In this document: positions 11,801 through 23,500 of the stretch, piece by piece
How positions within the stretch are numbered: position 1 is the stretch's first letter
Layout of the letters: every line of letters starts with the position of its first letter
Assembly: GCA_013115145.1 (NCBI GenBank)
Contig: JAAPAO010000059.1
Span: forward strand, 57,101-98,740
Length of the DNA stretch: 41,640 nucleotides
DNA from: Perkinsus chesapeaki
Taxonomy: Eukaryota; Perkinsozoa; Perkinsida; Perkinsidae
Direction of reading: 5' to 3'
Position numbers and translations under genes: made by a program
The notes under the pieces: generated by a model
Told to the model about the DNA's origin: nothing
The model's input: the letters and a program-made list of their open reading frames with translations, nothing else
The model's database searches: none

Positions 11801-13391
11801 CACACCTGTGGGCGGCTGCGACCGTGATGAGCCTCTACAAGAGTTCGCCACATTCGACCCTCTTTCCCTTCTCCATGACCCACCGAAGGCAGTTACTGAT
11901 CCGGCCTTCTCGGTCATCGAGGAGAGGGGCGTCGGCGCCTGCGGTCCTAGAGGCTTCTACGGTACCTTGCTCTCACTGTGGGTTCCTGTATATGTCGCGA
12001 GTTTTGCAGGCACTACTCTGGAGCATCTTGAGCTTGAGAAGGTCATCAAGGAATTCTTGGAGACCGAGGCTGCTATTCTATACAGTCACCACGCTCTCAC
12101 TGCCTCCAGCGCGGTAGGTTATCCTCATCCCGGTGGGCGCGGCGGGGGATGTGGTTTGTCAGGCCCAAGCCTTTATCAAGAAGAATGACTTTGTTATTAT
12201 CCACAAGTATGCAACCTACGGCATTCGAACCGGTGTGAAGCTGTCCCGATGCCGAAACGTGACTTGGTGGTCTGGGGACTTGGACGAACTGTTCGAGCTT
12301 GTCGAGGCTAAGATGCGCCAAGTGAAGCTATCCAGCCATGCTTGCCGAGTCTGGGTCGTTATGGATGCCCAGTTTGGTGTTGATCTCAGAAAGGTAAGCC
12401 TCTTGTTGTCCAAAGCTGCACTCGGCGTTTATTACTCCTCTATGGGGAAATGGCTCAGCTGGAGGAGACATTGCCTGTAAAGACGGGGCAAATCCAACGG
12501 TGCAGAGTACTTGAACTTCTGTCATCACATCTGCGTTGTATGACTATATTTTTGCTAGTATGCGATCGTGCATGCCGATATAGTATAAATTAGTGAGGCG
12601 ATAAGTGTGGTACAGTAGTAGGTATGGTCGTACTTGTTCACTGTGGTCAAGATTTATTATACCGTTTTTCTCACAAATCGCCATGTGATATATACTTATT
12701 AAATGTCCATACCGTCTGTATACGTCTGCTCAGGTCGTTGATATCAAGGATGAGTTCGGCGCATACTTGCTTCTCGATGACAGCTATGGTATCGGCACAG
12801 TCGGCGCTACAGGCCGTGGCTACTGTGAGCACTACGGGGTAAGAACATCCTACCACCACTGCCAATAAGGCAGCTGCTTCTCTGTAGGTTCGATGCTCTT
12901 CGGTGGATATTCTTGTGGGCTCTCTAGAACAGACCTTCGGTTCCCAAGGAGGATTCTGTGCCGGCAAACAGACTACCATCGATCACCAGACGCTTTATGC
13001 CAGCGGTTACTGCTTCAGTGCTAGTTCCCCGCCAGCATCGTGCAAGGTTGCTACTGAGGCAATCAAGCGAGTTCAAGGAAGCGAGCGTCTGGCTCGCATC
13101 CAAGCCAACACTCGACGCCTCCGACGTGACCTGGAGGAGAGTGGCGCGGACATGCTTACCGATGGTCAATCGTTCACGCAGGTCGTCAGAGTGGCTGATG
13201 CTCAGAAGGTGGCCTCAGCTATGCAAGAAAGGGGATTTGTTGTTCAACCATTGCTGAGCTCACCTTTAGAAAATGAAGGCCTAGCAGCCGAGAAGAACAC
13301 ATTGCTCAGGATAGCCGTAGGCGCTCATCACAGCCCTGAGGCCATCGATCAGTGTGTTAACTGCCTTAAAGAGGTCTCTGTGGCTTGCTAA
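8859..13391 (+). CDS. Single-chain serine palmitoyltransferase, copy 2 (LCB2-LCB1 fusion)
   Basis: This is a tandem paralogue of the gene at 3291-7797, with the same domain order and most intron positions shared. The start at ATG 8859 gives an acidic leader, then a membrane helix split by an intron (VVFM joined to MALAVLLFV). LCB2 blocks include [100 protein letters not shown] and [14 protein letters not shown], with the PLP lysine codon at 10700-10702. Exon 11393-11701 (103 codons, phase 0 at both ends) runs without a stop from the LCB2 terminus [14 protein letters not shown] into the LCB1 start motif [12 protein letters not shown]1 then shows [55 protein letters not shown] and [14 protein letters not shown], to a stop at 13389-13391. 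One intron (9309-9357) appears to be GC-AG. A long intron of about 245 bp lies at 10755-10999. A possible AATAAA is at 13444-13449. Confidence 0.9.
10319..10367 (+). other. Intronic tRNA T-arm / B-box-like sequence
   Basis: Between the LCB2 exon ending in LDRET and the exon starting GSGKWAKI of SPT copy 2, the intron holds GGTTCGATCCC at 10337-10347. This fits the RNA polymerase III B-box consensus GGTTCGANNCC, and flanking bases allow a four-pair T-stem (CGGG with CCCG). TTTT follows at about 10364. No A-box or acceptor stem is found upstream, where the sequence is coding, so this is not a tRNA gene. The equivalent intron in copy 1 (about 4854-4875) lacks it. It may be a short tRNA-derived insertion that became or enlarged an intron, or chance. 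Confidence 0.35.
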
Positions 13392-14177
13392 CTTGGCCCT
13401 TTATTACCCGTCGTGGCGTACTATTAATTTGCAAGCTTTCTGCAATAAAATGCTATCGACGAGCTCTTTACTGTACAGTACAGTTATTCCCAGTAAATTA
13501 TCTTACCTATCATCATTTGCTAACAGCTGCTCTCCTCCTCCTAGCCTGCATCAATTATGCTGTTCTAGCCTGGAGCGCTGCTGCATATATCATATTCCTT
13601 TGTTGCCTTTGGGAAGCGGCCCCCCCGTCATCGCCAGGGCCCAGCAAGTTCCTCTTCTTGGTTCCTTGCTAGCAGATCCTTGTTTCCGCTAGTGTCGCTT
13701 TGTAGTGCTGAGGCCCTGGTGATGGCCCGTCTAAAGGGTGGCCTGCGGCCCAGTTATCCGGGACACAATCGTCCAAAAGAGAAACAATAAATTTCTTCCG
13801 TCTGTCTCTTCCTTACCGTCGTTTTGCGTTGAAGTCAGTCATGCCCAGGCGCCTATGGGAGGACCCAGTTGCCACTAGCGCATGCGTGCAGCCTTCGTTG
13901 CCATCGGTTCCCTCGTATTTATAGCCTGCGGTGTAGCATGTGAGCGCCTCGGTGAGCAGCAGCAGCAGTGAAGAGGCTCTGGTTGGTAGGTGTGTATAGG
14001 GGCAAGCAGCTACATGACGATATCATATTTTCTAATCTAGAAGTCGGGTACGGCAAGTATATGATAGGTAATCGGTAGTGTATCATCTCGACAGTCAAAG
14101 GCACTATCCTCAGGGCTAGGGTGCGGATGTCTGATAGCTGCGGTGGTCGGTGCTCTGTCAGCTTATAGTCGTAAACG
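13392..14177. other. Intergenic stretch, no gene supported
   Basis: Apart from the AATAAA just after the SPT copy 2 stop, there is a pyrimidine-rich stretch with a hydrophobic chance frame (13385-13672), a second AATAAA near 13786 and a short CAG run near 13955-13968. If the tetraspanin-like gene downstream has a first membrane segment, its exon may lie near the end of this stretch, but I could not identify it. Confidence 0.4.
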
Positions 14178-15773
14178 GTGGCTGCTATCTGGGTAAGGAG
14201 GACCGCATGGCTCTATTGGCCTGATCCTCTTAGATACGTTGCTCTTTCGGTGTTGCTGGGAGGGAGCCTTCTCACAGTGGCATGTGTGGGCATGTTCCCA
14301 GCTGTTTGTTCCTTTATCGGCGTAATTGACAGGTTCTGGCGGCTATTAGCAGGACTGATGCTGATAGATTTGATACCGTGTGTGGGCGGAAGCGGGATAC
14401 CGGTAGTAGTGGGGAGGGGCACTAAGTTCGGATACCAACCTTCAAAGCAACCTCGGGTCGTGCTGATGAAAAAGGGCCACACTGCCCAGCATTCATTCCA
14501 AATAACGCTGGATCTATGATAGCCGTAATCAGTGTAAGGTCTTTTGTGGAACTGGCCGTGTTCAATTCGGTTATTAAGTAGTTCCAAGACTCCCTTGGAG
14601 GGAGTCCCTCTGCACATATGTCTACCCCTTTCATATCCGACTTCCCTAGCGCTTCCCTGCTATGTGGGAGCTGCTCTACTCTCTGATAGGTGCACTTTAT
14701 GGCTCTGAGAGAATGGTCCGGCTGATGCATGAATATGACAGTATGAATCAGGCGCTACATAACTGCATGCGAAGGTACTCCTTCACTATACTGGAGGACA
14801 GGTAGCCTCTCATTGGTAGTCGTACCAATACGTCTGGCGAAGCCCCAGGCCAACTGATGTCCCTGGACAGCTGCCCAGGGGCTTTGGATGACCAGCTGGT
14901 GCCATGGGAAGCCCATCGGTGATCGTGGAACAGCTAGGCTTGCTAAGGGAGGATATTAGGTACTGGGGGCTGTTTAAGGAGTCTGAAAGGAGGTATCATT
15001 GTGGTGGAGCATGTGATGCTGGATCACCGTTGTTTGGATGGCCGCAGGATGTTGGCAAAGGAGGGGTAGTAGTGGAGGGGGGCTCTTACGGTAGGCGATA
15101 TATGAAACGTTATTTGGGGTCCAGTGGGTCGTAAGCTGTATAGCTTCACGAGCATGGGTGGTGGGAACTAGCTCACAGTAATCCTATTGGGCTTGCCGGT
15201 TTGTCCAGGAAGATTGACAGACCGTATCTAATCTACCATTTCTGGGACGAATCAATGCAATCAATCAATTGTAATGCAACTAACAACTCGAAGGAGCGTT
15301 GGGATCTCCTGGATAGTCATAACCATGGTATCTTGCCTATAGGGCAATAGGACCGACTGTTTCTTGCTCTGCTTCTTGTAGGTACTGCCTCCTGATAATG
15401 CTGATGACTTGCTATTGGACCCTTGTATTAAGGGGATATTGTTGGACATTCGACAGCAGGCAAATACCAACGCGTAGCAACCTTCCCTCTATATTTGATA
15501 GGAGTCTGGTCAGGACCATGTCTCTAGCAGCGGCTGTGCCTTTGTTGCTATCGGGCTTCTGTGGGGCCCTCCTGTGTTGCAGTAGAGCACAGAAGAGGTT
15601 GAATAGGAGAAGGCAGAATAGGCTCTATCAGCTAGCCCCACGAGGCAAGTCCAGTTCGAGCATTCAAGTCTGGGTCGAAAAGTGCTTCAGGCACCGAACC
15701 GAGCGTCATATCGATCATGCTTGAGGACGGCGGCGGTAGCAGCTCGGATGAGAGTGATGATTACGATTATTAG
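14178..15773 (+). CDS. Tetraspanin-like multipass membrane protein (tentative)
   Basis: Several plus-strand exons have membrane-protein character. The first (about 14200-14390) reads YVALSVLLGGSLLTVACVGM followed by FPAVCSFIGVIDRFWRLLAG and LMLIDLI. This resembles the glycine-rich TM2, short loop and TM3 of tetraspanins. Then come MWELLYSLIGALYGSERMVR, a helical segment YDSMNQALHNCMRRYSF, and a Cys-containing loop exon with HCGGACDAGSPLFGWP, as expected for the large extracellular loop. The last exons give a helix SLAAAVPLLLSGFCGALLCC followed by a basic stretch (RAQKRLNRRRQNRLYQL) and an acidic tail ending SDESDDYDY with TAG at 15771-15773. The canonical CCG motif is not exact, TM1 was not found and exon joins are only partly resolved. 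It could be another multipass protein with an extracellular Cys-rich loop. Confidence 0.35.
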
Positions 15774-15872
15774 CAGTCATGATGCCATGTTACATTATAA
15801 TGTTTCATTCTCACACTCGAGATCTGCGTACAAGTTTGGTTATTATTATTCTCAAGGCTGGGTTACCCTCAA

Positions 15873-18091
15873 ATGACCATACGTGCTTTATCAACGTTGC
15901 TGTTCCTGTTGGTGCAGTCGCAGGTGAATGCCTGGGGCATGGACGGCCATTACATAGTAGCCGCCATAGCGGAGAGGATAGTCTCGGATAGAGTCAGTAA
16001 TAACGGCGGTGCTGCAATAAGCAACACTTGACAGTTGCCGCGTTCAGTTGCCGGGGTCAATGAGACTCTTGGTCGAGGGCAGGATATGATTAGCGTTGCG
16101 TGCTGGGCCGACCAAGCCTCTCATAGCGCAGAGTGAGTCCTGGGCTCCTACAGCGTGCTTGGCAGGTGCTGTCGTAGGTATCGATGGACTGCCCCTTTGC
16201 ATTTTGTTGACACTCCTACGAGGCAGTGTAAAATGGATTATGTCCGTGATTGTCCCAATGACTTCTGTGTTATTGGTGCTATATACAACTACACCAATAG
16301 AGCTATTGTAATAAAGGGAAGATGCGGCTCCAGTAGGCAGCAGCTTAAACAGGGGGCATTGGGCTCTACGCCCCTCCAGCCAAGCCCTACTTTGGGAATG
16401 AGCTAGCTCTTAACCATATTCTCACGTATATTTGTGTGTCATATTATCTCACCCTATACTCATTGGACTTGATAGCTAGTTCCCTCTAGTTAAGAGACTA
16501 TAAGACTTCTTAGAGACTAGTAGAAGTGAGATTCGTCATAGTCTGCTGCCCTCTTCAGTCCGAAACTGAAAGCAGAGCCGGTCGGGAATTCGCTATGAAG
16601 CTGGTCATACACTTCCTTGGTGACGTTCATCAACCTTTGCATGTCGGATTCAGAGGAGATCGAGGCGGCAATGAGATCCATGTACAACTGCATCGCTCCG
16701 CGGCTTCCAACTCTGTGATAGGTTACTACGGACTTTGCCCCGCCTGGTCCCAGACATAAGGTGGAGAGTAAACTCCATCAGGTGTGGGATACTGGCATTA
16801 TTACACAGTAAGGGAGCGGGGTAGATCTATCGTAGATCAGAAGAAAGTTTGGTAGGAATAGTTGATGGAAGCTGGCCGGCTCGTACGGCGAGCCCAATTG
16901 TTTGCTTCGTCAAGCCACCTTGATATCTACCTGATTGCCTGTGGACCTTCCAAATTCCTTCGTTCGGGACAGGTTCCTATAACTGAAAGGATTCCTTGTT
17001 TTATAGGGATGAATTCGAGCTCCGTGTAGCACGTCGGAGAGAGCATCGGAAGATACCTCCACATGAGCCGTATAAACATAAATACGAGGAAAGATGGTAG
17101 TAAATCTGAGGGATAATGTGGACGGCTAAATTCCCTATATACCCATCATAATGATAATTGGGTCCGTTTTAATGACTGATCATCGTTCGGCCGCCTCTGA
17201 GCGTGGCTTGCATTTCTCACTGTAAATCTCTCAGGCATGAACTACTGGAGCATTTATGGGCTAAGCTGTCTAAGGGAGGCGAGTTCGCAAAGCACCGAGA
17301 AGAGTGGTTGCAGCCATGTCGGACTAATGGCCTTTTGGAGTGCACCAAGACCATGGCAGAGGAGAGCCTAGCGGTGGCCTGCACAGCTGCGTAGGTCATG
17401 GGCAGCAGCCATCCTCGGCTGAGGCCTACCGTTCGTCCGTCAAATCGTTGAGGCAGAATACTCCTTAGTGCCTCATGGGGAGAAGACCGTTTTGATTTCT
17501 CGAACTTCCCTTTCGACCCCAGCATCTGGATAGTAGTTTGGAATGTAATGGGCAGGTACCACGATGAGTATCGCAGATGGATAGCTGATGGTGACGTATT
17601 GGATAGGGACTATTTCTTAAGTAGGAATCCTTTGATGGAAGAGCAGCTCGCCAAGGGAGGGGTAATAATACCACAGCAACTCCATGGCCCACGGCGATAC
17701 ATTAGTCTTCTGTGTCTCCCAATACGTATTGGAAGGAGAACAGTGGTTAGAGGATAATCGCAATTGTAGGGCATCCTTCGTGCTTGTGATGATTGCAGCT
17801 CGCAGTGAATCCGCGTAGCTCGATTCGGGTAGCGGAGATGTTTCGGCTGGGTATCGCTTTTCATAATTTACCTCAAAAATGCCTTGTTGTTATTTTCTCT
17901 ATATAACTAGTACCGGTCTGGTACGGGCTTCCGAAAGCCCGATTGCACGTTGTGTTGCTCAGGTGCGTCTAGCCTGGGTTCTCCAGCAGATGTTTGGCAG
18001 TCATCGCCATCGACATCACCGTCACTCTCATAAGAAGAAGCAGCCCCACATACCGAAGACTGGTGAAGAGGTTGTTGTAGAGTATGTCTAG
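15873..18091 (+). CDS. Secreted S1/P1-type zinc nuclease
   Basis: S1/P1 nucleases are trinuclear-zinc enzymes that cut single-stranded DNA and RNA, usually secreted or in digestive vacuoles. ATG 15873 begins a clean signal peptide (MTIRALSTLLFLLVQSQVNA). Cleavage leaves a Trp as first residue, as the family requires (WGMDGH). The other zinc ligands can all be seen in order: CWAD, LHFVDTP, HFLGDVHQPLH and LHQVWDTGII. The loop CKMDYVRDC...CVIGAIYNYT, the block GFRGDRGGNEIHV and the terminal QLAKGGVRLAWVLQQMF are also family hallmarks. The last exon adds a His/Lys-rich tail (SHRHRHHRHSHKKK), unusual for the family, and stops at 18089-18091. At least eight exons; the third and fourth introns are the longest. 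Two Cys pairs fit the family disulphides. A nutritional or lysosomal role is inferred. Confidence 0.88.
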
Positions 18092-18345
18092 TAATTCTGA
18101 ACTGGCATCCCATCCGTTATATTTCTAATTGGTTCTTGCACATATGCCAATTGAAGCCGTAGCCTGTAGTTGTGTTATGTCCAACAAGTGTGAGTTCGCA
18201 GGGGCAGCGGCAGTGGGATCCGAAGGTGGAACCTAGCAAACCTCCGAGTTGCATTTTCCAGTTGCTGCAGCGACTCGGGAGTGGCCTGGGATTGGGTTGG
18301 AGACAATAGTGATTGTTAGGCCTACTACGTGTTGTTGGTTGTGTA

Positions 18346-18909
18346 ATGTCCTGGCCTGGGCCTACTCCACCTCCAGATCCTGCAGCACAGGCCTATCAAG
18401 CAATGATGGCCGCCGCACATATCCAACAGCAGCAGCAGCAGCAATGGCAGCAACAGCAGCGGTAGTAGAGTGTAACATCACCCTTACGGTTTCCATTATC
18501 GGATTGAGTTAGAATTCAACAGTTGCTACTGTACGCATCAGCTAATAACGCACCAACTTGGCCGGTATTTTCCTCGGTAACTGTAACGGATTTCGTCTTC
18601 ATTTTAAGATGCCGTGTACGGTAGCAGCTATGGCGGAAAGGGCTAAGTTCAGGAACCAAATTCACGGTCGCAAATTTGAAATATTAGTTCATTTATACAC
18701 TCAGTAAGATATAGATTCCTAAAGGCTCGCTTATTCAGGCCGGGTAGCGCTCCCCCAGGGTCATTACTACCGCCACCGTTCCCTCCAATGCCCGGGATGG
18801 TGACACCGCCGCCGCCGTCGATGATGCCACACGTTGGAGTTGCTATGCCACCAGTGATGCCACCTATGATGCCATTCATGCCCCCTCTGCCCCCCATGCA
18901 AGGGATTGT
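18346..18909 (+). CDS. Gln-rich and Pro/Met-rich low-complexity exons
   Basis: ATG 18346 opens MSWPGPTPPPDPAAQAYQAM, then a poly-Gln run broken by one Trp, up to a donor-like GGTAG at about 18461. A second exon at about 18732-18909 is almost pure Pro/Met/Gly/Val (PPMPGMVTPPPPSMMPHVGV and MPPVMPPMMPFMPPLPPM) and ends at a GTAAG donor. Such regions occur in splicing and other RNA-binding factors, but no RNA-binding domain is seen here. These exons could be the 5' part of a gene that continues into 19140-20520, or even of the helicase starting near 20527. Several short exons between them could not be fixed. Confidence 0.4.
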
Positions 18910-20520
18910 TCCGAGAGTAAGGGTCTGCTACTGTTTCAGACGTTACTGAGATACGGCTGTAGGTACCTATAGCCAATCCTCCTAGCCAGCCGATAGGGTA
19001 ATAGAAATAGGGATACTGGGCCTGGCAGACAGCTGTGGGGAAATCCCACTTTCTTGTTTATTTGAAATATTGTAACTGGAGTATGAGGCTGGCGAAATGT
19101 TGAACTGAAATTGTTTATAGGGAAATATAAAATAATACATTGACCTATATTACCATAGTCTTGACATTGCGCTGCAGAAGGAGTTTGAACTTAAAGAGTG
19201 TCCTTTTTCCTAGGCCTATATGGGAGCGGATATCGCTACCTGCCGGTGCGGAGGCTCGAGATGAGCTCCGATCCAAGCTGTTGGGGTGGGATATGGAGTT
19301 GGATGGCCATGGGGAGGCACTACAGGGGGACAGTCATCTCGCTGAAGGTCGCTCGCCCTCGCCGTGTCCTCGCCACTACGCCCTGTATAGGTATACGAAG
19401 CTGCGTCAACGAGCTTTGTTCCAGTGTAGCGGAGCAGCAACGGATACAGATGTCTTTGTATAATGCAATGGGTAAAGGACGAAGAGGCGGTAGCCAGTAT
19501 TATAGTAATAATAATAAGGGCAACGCTCTACGATGGCTAGCTTCCGAACTACTAGGGTTAAACTACTGGCAAGGTCTGATAGCATGCTCGGTGCTATCTA
19601 GCAGCAGTTGATCGCTGCATAAGCATGCTTGCATCGGCTGCAATATTGCGATACAAGGATGCCGCTTGCCTCTGCTTCGGCCCGTGCGATGGCCTGGTAG
19701 ATGACCTACGAATACCATTGTGGTCAGGTAACAAAGTGAACCTGCATCGATCGAACCTACAGGGTCTTCAACAAGCCATGGAGAAGGTACTGTCATGGCG
19801 TGCCCTTGTAGTCGTTGACAATATAATAGATAACTACATCACTTGCTTTGCTGGATGAGGAGAAGTGTCCAGCTTTGGCGGAGTGGGTGGAAGGCTTAGT
19901 GGCAACGTGCGACAAAGTGAATGAAGTCTTTGGGCGGGGAGGCACCCCGGAAAAGGTAGGCCGACGTATGGGTGAATCTGGCACGGTAAACGAAACGGAT
20001 GCAGCTGACAGATATCTCTATTGGGAATTATATTAGATTCTAGAATATACCACTTCAGCACTAGTGCTTACAGTACGCTGTGCACGCATGCCATTGTTGC
20101 ATTATCCGACATGCTCGGACAACTACAGGGATGCTGGGATACAATGTCCACGGAAATAAGCTCACACTGTACTCTATAATACCGCCGTATCTACGTATGG
20201 TCAGCCTCCTTGGAATCGCACAATGCGTTAATCATTGGTTTAGAATTGACAGTTCTATCCCTGAGCCACCTCTTCCAGGTGCTAAACGCCTCTCCTTTCG
20301 CTTCAAGTTTATCAGCTATTAGAGAGTCCCTGAAGAGCTGTGATCCCTCCGAGAATGTAGGCCGAAGTCTATCAGATGGACTTCTCTCACCTCAGTTTGT
20401 CAGACACAAGTGGCGGCTGGAATCGGCCAGAGGCTCGGGACGCTGGTCACTGATTTGGCTCGCTTTCTTATGGAGGTAGGGTGCAGTCTACCTTGGTCCT
20501 CCAGGTCTGGTGTTTAGAGC
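18910..20520 (+). CDS. Helical exons of an unrecognised protein
   Basis: Several plus-strand exons look coding by composition and fit to splice sites: one with EARDELRSKLLGWDMELDGH near 19250; one with LASAAILRYKDAACLCFGPC near 19630, running on to NLQGLQQAMEK and a donor; one with LDEEKCPALAEWVEGLVATC near 19850, ending in GTPEK and a GTAGG donor; and two near 20280-20480 with NASPFASSLSAIRESLKSCD and QRLGTLVTDLARFLME. They are helix-rich with scattered Cys. No domain is recognised. They may be the N-terminal region of the DEAH helicase downstream, since no clear stop and start separate them from the exon beginning near 20530. Confidence 0.35.
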
Positions 20521-20526
20521 CGTCAA

Positions 20527-23500
20527 ACTGTGCAGCGGCTGATCAATAGGCTTAGTCGAGAGGATGCATCACAGTCATCTTCACCGGAGGAGGTGACGGA
20601 GCGCGTAGATTGTGGGCGATGTTATGCTCTTAGGCGACACCTGCTGCGACCAGTACGGTTTGGAACCCTTTCCTGGATCACCTGCCTATTGATGACCATC
20701 GCCCTACTATATTGGACAGAATAAAGAAGCAGACTGTTACCCTTATACACGGAGATACGGGTAGACTTGTTGAGACGGTTTTGAGATGGATGCATCCCGT
20801 GCTGTAGGGTGCGGCAAGAGCTCCAGAGTCCCGCAGTTCATATTGGAAGCCGATCCCAAGGCGCGAATAGTGGTGACACAGCCGAGACGACTCGCGGCTA
20901 TCACTCTAGCCAACAGGGTTCGAGATGAAGTAACAGGAAATTCTCACGCGCATCGAAATTATTACTATTCTTCAGCTGACCAGGTGTGGCAGGAACGGCA
21001 GTGCTCTGGTCGGATACCGAATCGGTGGTGGAGAGAAGAGCGAGTCAGCTGAAGGAGAGGGGGAGCCACAGATCCTCTTTGTGACAACTGGATACCTCCT
21101 GCAGAGTCTGGTACAGGACCCGACAAGGCTGTATAGCAACTGGGATTACGTAAGACAGCGGAAGCTCGACGGGATGTTTTACGCTCTAAGGAGTCGTACC
21201 CAGTTTCACGTGGCAGTTGGTCTTAGGTAATCCTGGACGAGGCCCATGAGCGTGGTATGGACGTTGATCTTGTCATGTCTATTGTGCGCCTAATGCGGAG
21301 GCAGACATGTTCGCCTGACTTCAAGGTTATCGTTATGAGCGCCACGCTGCAAGGCAAAGTACTACGACTGTGACTTGTTCCAGGTTACCTCTCGTTGCCA
21401 GGTTTTGGCGGACTACTTCCGTGACCTTAATGCTGACAACGCTAGAGGTTCCCTCAAACCTATCTATGTTGGAGTCAAGCGGTTCGCAGTGGAGAGGTGA
21501 GTGGTCTTGGCTGTGAACTCTGGCCGCCGGAAGTCTTGATTTTACTAGTTACTTCCTTGACGACCTCTGGGGCCTGTCGAGGCCGCCCGATGTCTCTTCT
21601 GGATCTGTGGCTGACAAGATGAGAGCTCGGAATCAGACGTCTAAGGTGAGCCTGCGCTGGTCAGTCCCCGAGAAGTGGTTCAATGCGGCAGATCCTAGCC
21701 GCGGATTCCGGTGAGGGTATAAGTAAGCTCACTAAGCTGCAGGTAGGCATCATCTCTTCCGATACATCTGAAGATGCTTGTGTTGTCTAGGATACTGCCG
21801 CCGAAGCAGTTGACAGTAAGGCAGCTCCTGCGAACTACACTGGGCTGTCAGATCTACGTGACAGTATGGATCTCTGGGGTGACTCTCTGGGGGTACCGCA
21901 GCAGCAGCTTCTCCAAATCTTTTATTCTACCGCTTTACTCTTCAGCCAGCAGCGGCCTCGGATGCAGTCACCAAGCTGGCAGCTGTGAATCAAGCGGCGA
22001 ATCTCTCCCCAGCGACCAAGTACGACGCATTCCTTTCCTCCTCAATCTCTCGTCTTGTAATGTCCTCTTGGGCCGCCGCCGCACGCTCCTGAGCTCCGCG
22101 ACGGGCGTACTTGTTTTCTCTGCAGCATTCCATCGACGACTGCCTGACAACGGTCCATCGGTAGCTCTACGAGACCGAGGCTACTCTGGGCTCTGGTATT
22201 CCTCAAGCCCGGCCCGTTTTCATCTTTAGTGCGAAAGATCTCCAGTTCTTGTCTCATCTTAGGTATGACGTGCTGGTGTGGCGGTTGATTCAACACTTCT
22301 GTGACGGAGGTGACAGCGTAGTCGTATTCCTGCCTGGTATTGCTGAGATATATGACCTCAACAATTACTACCGATCGACCATCGAGCCGACGTTGAGCTC
22401 CTCTCAGGTGGATTCATACTGAGACGAACGCATTGTGAATTGCTCGTTGGCAGATCCGCTGTGAAGTTGTCGTGCTCCACAGTACTGTGCCGATAGAATA
22501 CGATAGTGATGGGAATCTTCCGAGGCCTGGTGACAACGAAATTAGAGTGTAAGCTCGGATCCTATATTTTATCGGCGAGAGGAAGAGCGGCTGGCTTTCT
22601 CCTCAAAACAGCTAAACTGTCGGCCGGGCCCTCTGTGAGTGTGTTCGTGCGCCACCATAAATTTCCTGGCTTCGAAAGGGAGCCGTGGCGTACAGGCACC
22701 GGAACTGAGCGTTCTTCCATTCGCTTGAAGTTCTCTGTCAACCTGTCATCTTACCAGGTATCTTTCCACCAACATAGCTGAGTCAAGTGTCACTATACCA
22801 GGGGTCAAACTCGTCATTGACACCTGCATTGCTAGGCAGGTAAGTCCTCCGCTTGGTTGATTCCTGTCCCCTCTCACTCTCCATAGGTCGTCTACGATCA
22901 ATCTCGCGAAACTGTAGGCGACTCGTCCTACCGGGCTACACTTAAGAATGTGTGGACGAGCCAGGCGTCGTCAATGCAGAGAATGGGCCGTGCCGGGAGA
23001 GAGAGCAACGGCTTGTGTGTAAGAAGGCTCACAGCTGCAGCAAAAGCACTGCAGCTCCCTGGTGTTGCGCAGATTCGATTGGTGACCCGGCGGTGGTTCA
23101 ATACTGGTATGACTAAGTACGATCGATGTGAGATGCAGCGGGCGCCTCTGGAAAAGATTTACCTGAATAGCAAGTATCTGTGCCAGCAACTTGTGAAGAA
23201 AATGCCAAGGCTTGGGTACGGTCACCGCTGAGCACTGGCCTCCACCTTAATTGCTACTCTCAGGCTCCTTACAGCTCGAACGTTGTTGCTGGAACACACA
23301 CCAGAGCCTCCGGTAAGTGACAGCTAGTTGTGGTGGTTGGAGGAGTGGATGCCGCTCAGGACCTAGCCTCCCTCAATGCTACTGTGAACTCGCTAGAGCG
23401 GTATGGAGCGCTGACTCCGAGTCCAGGAGGAACAGAGTACGCTCTCCTTTCGTTTGCTGGGTCGATCGGAGTTTCCTGATTCTCAGGCAACTGTCAGAAA

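Noticed and set aside
13385-13672. Hydrophobic 95-codon frame just after SPT copy 2, resembling a membrane protein
   Set aside because: It overlaps the SPT stop region and poly(A) signal, and its hydrophobicity follows from a T/C-rich non-coding stretch.
14213-14617. Minus-strand 134-codon ORF opposite the tetraspanin-like exons
   Set aside because: It is a shadow of the plus-strand membrane exons, with no domain of its own.
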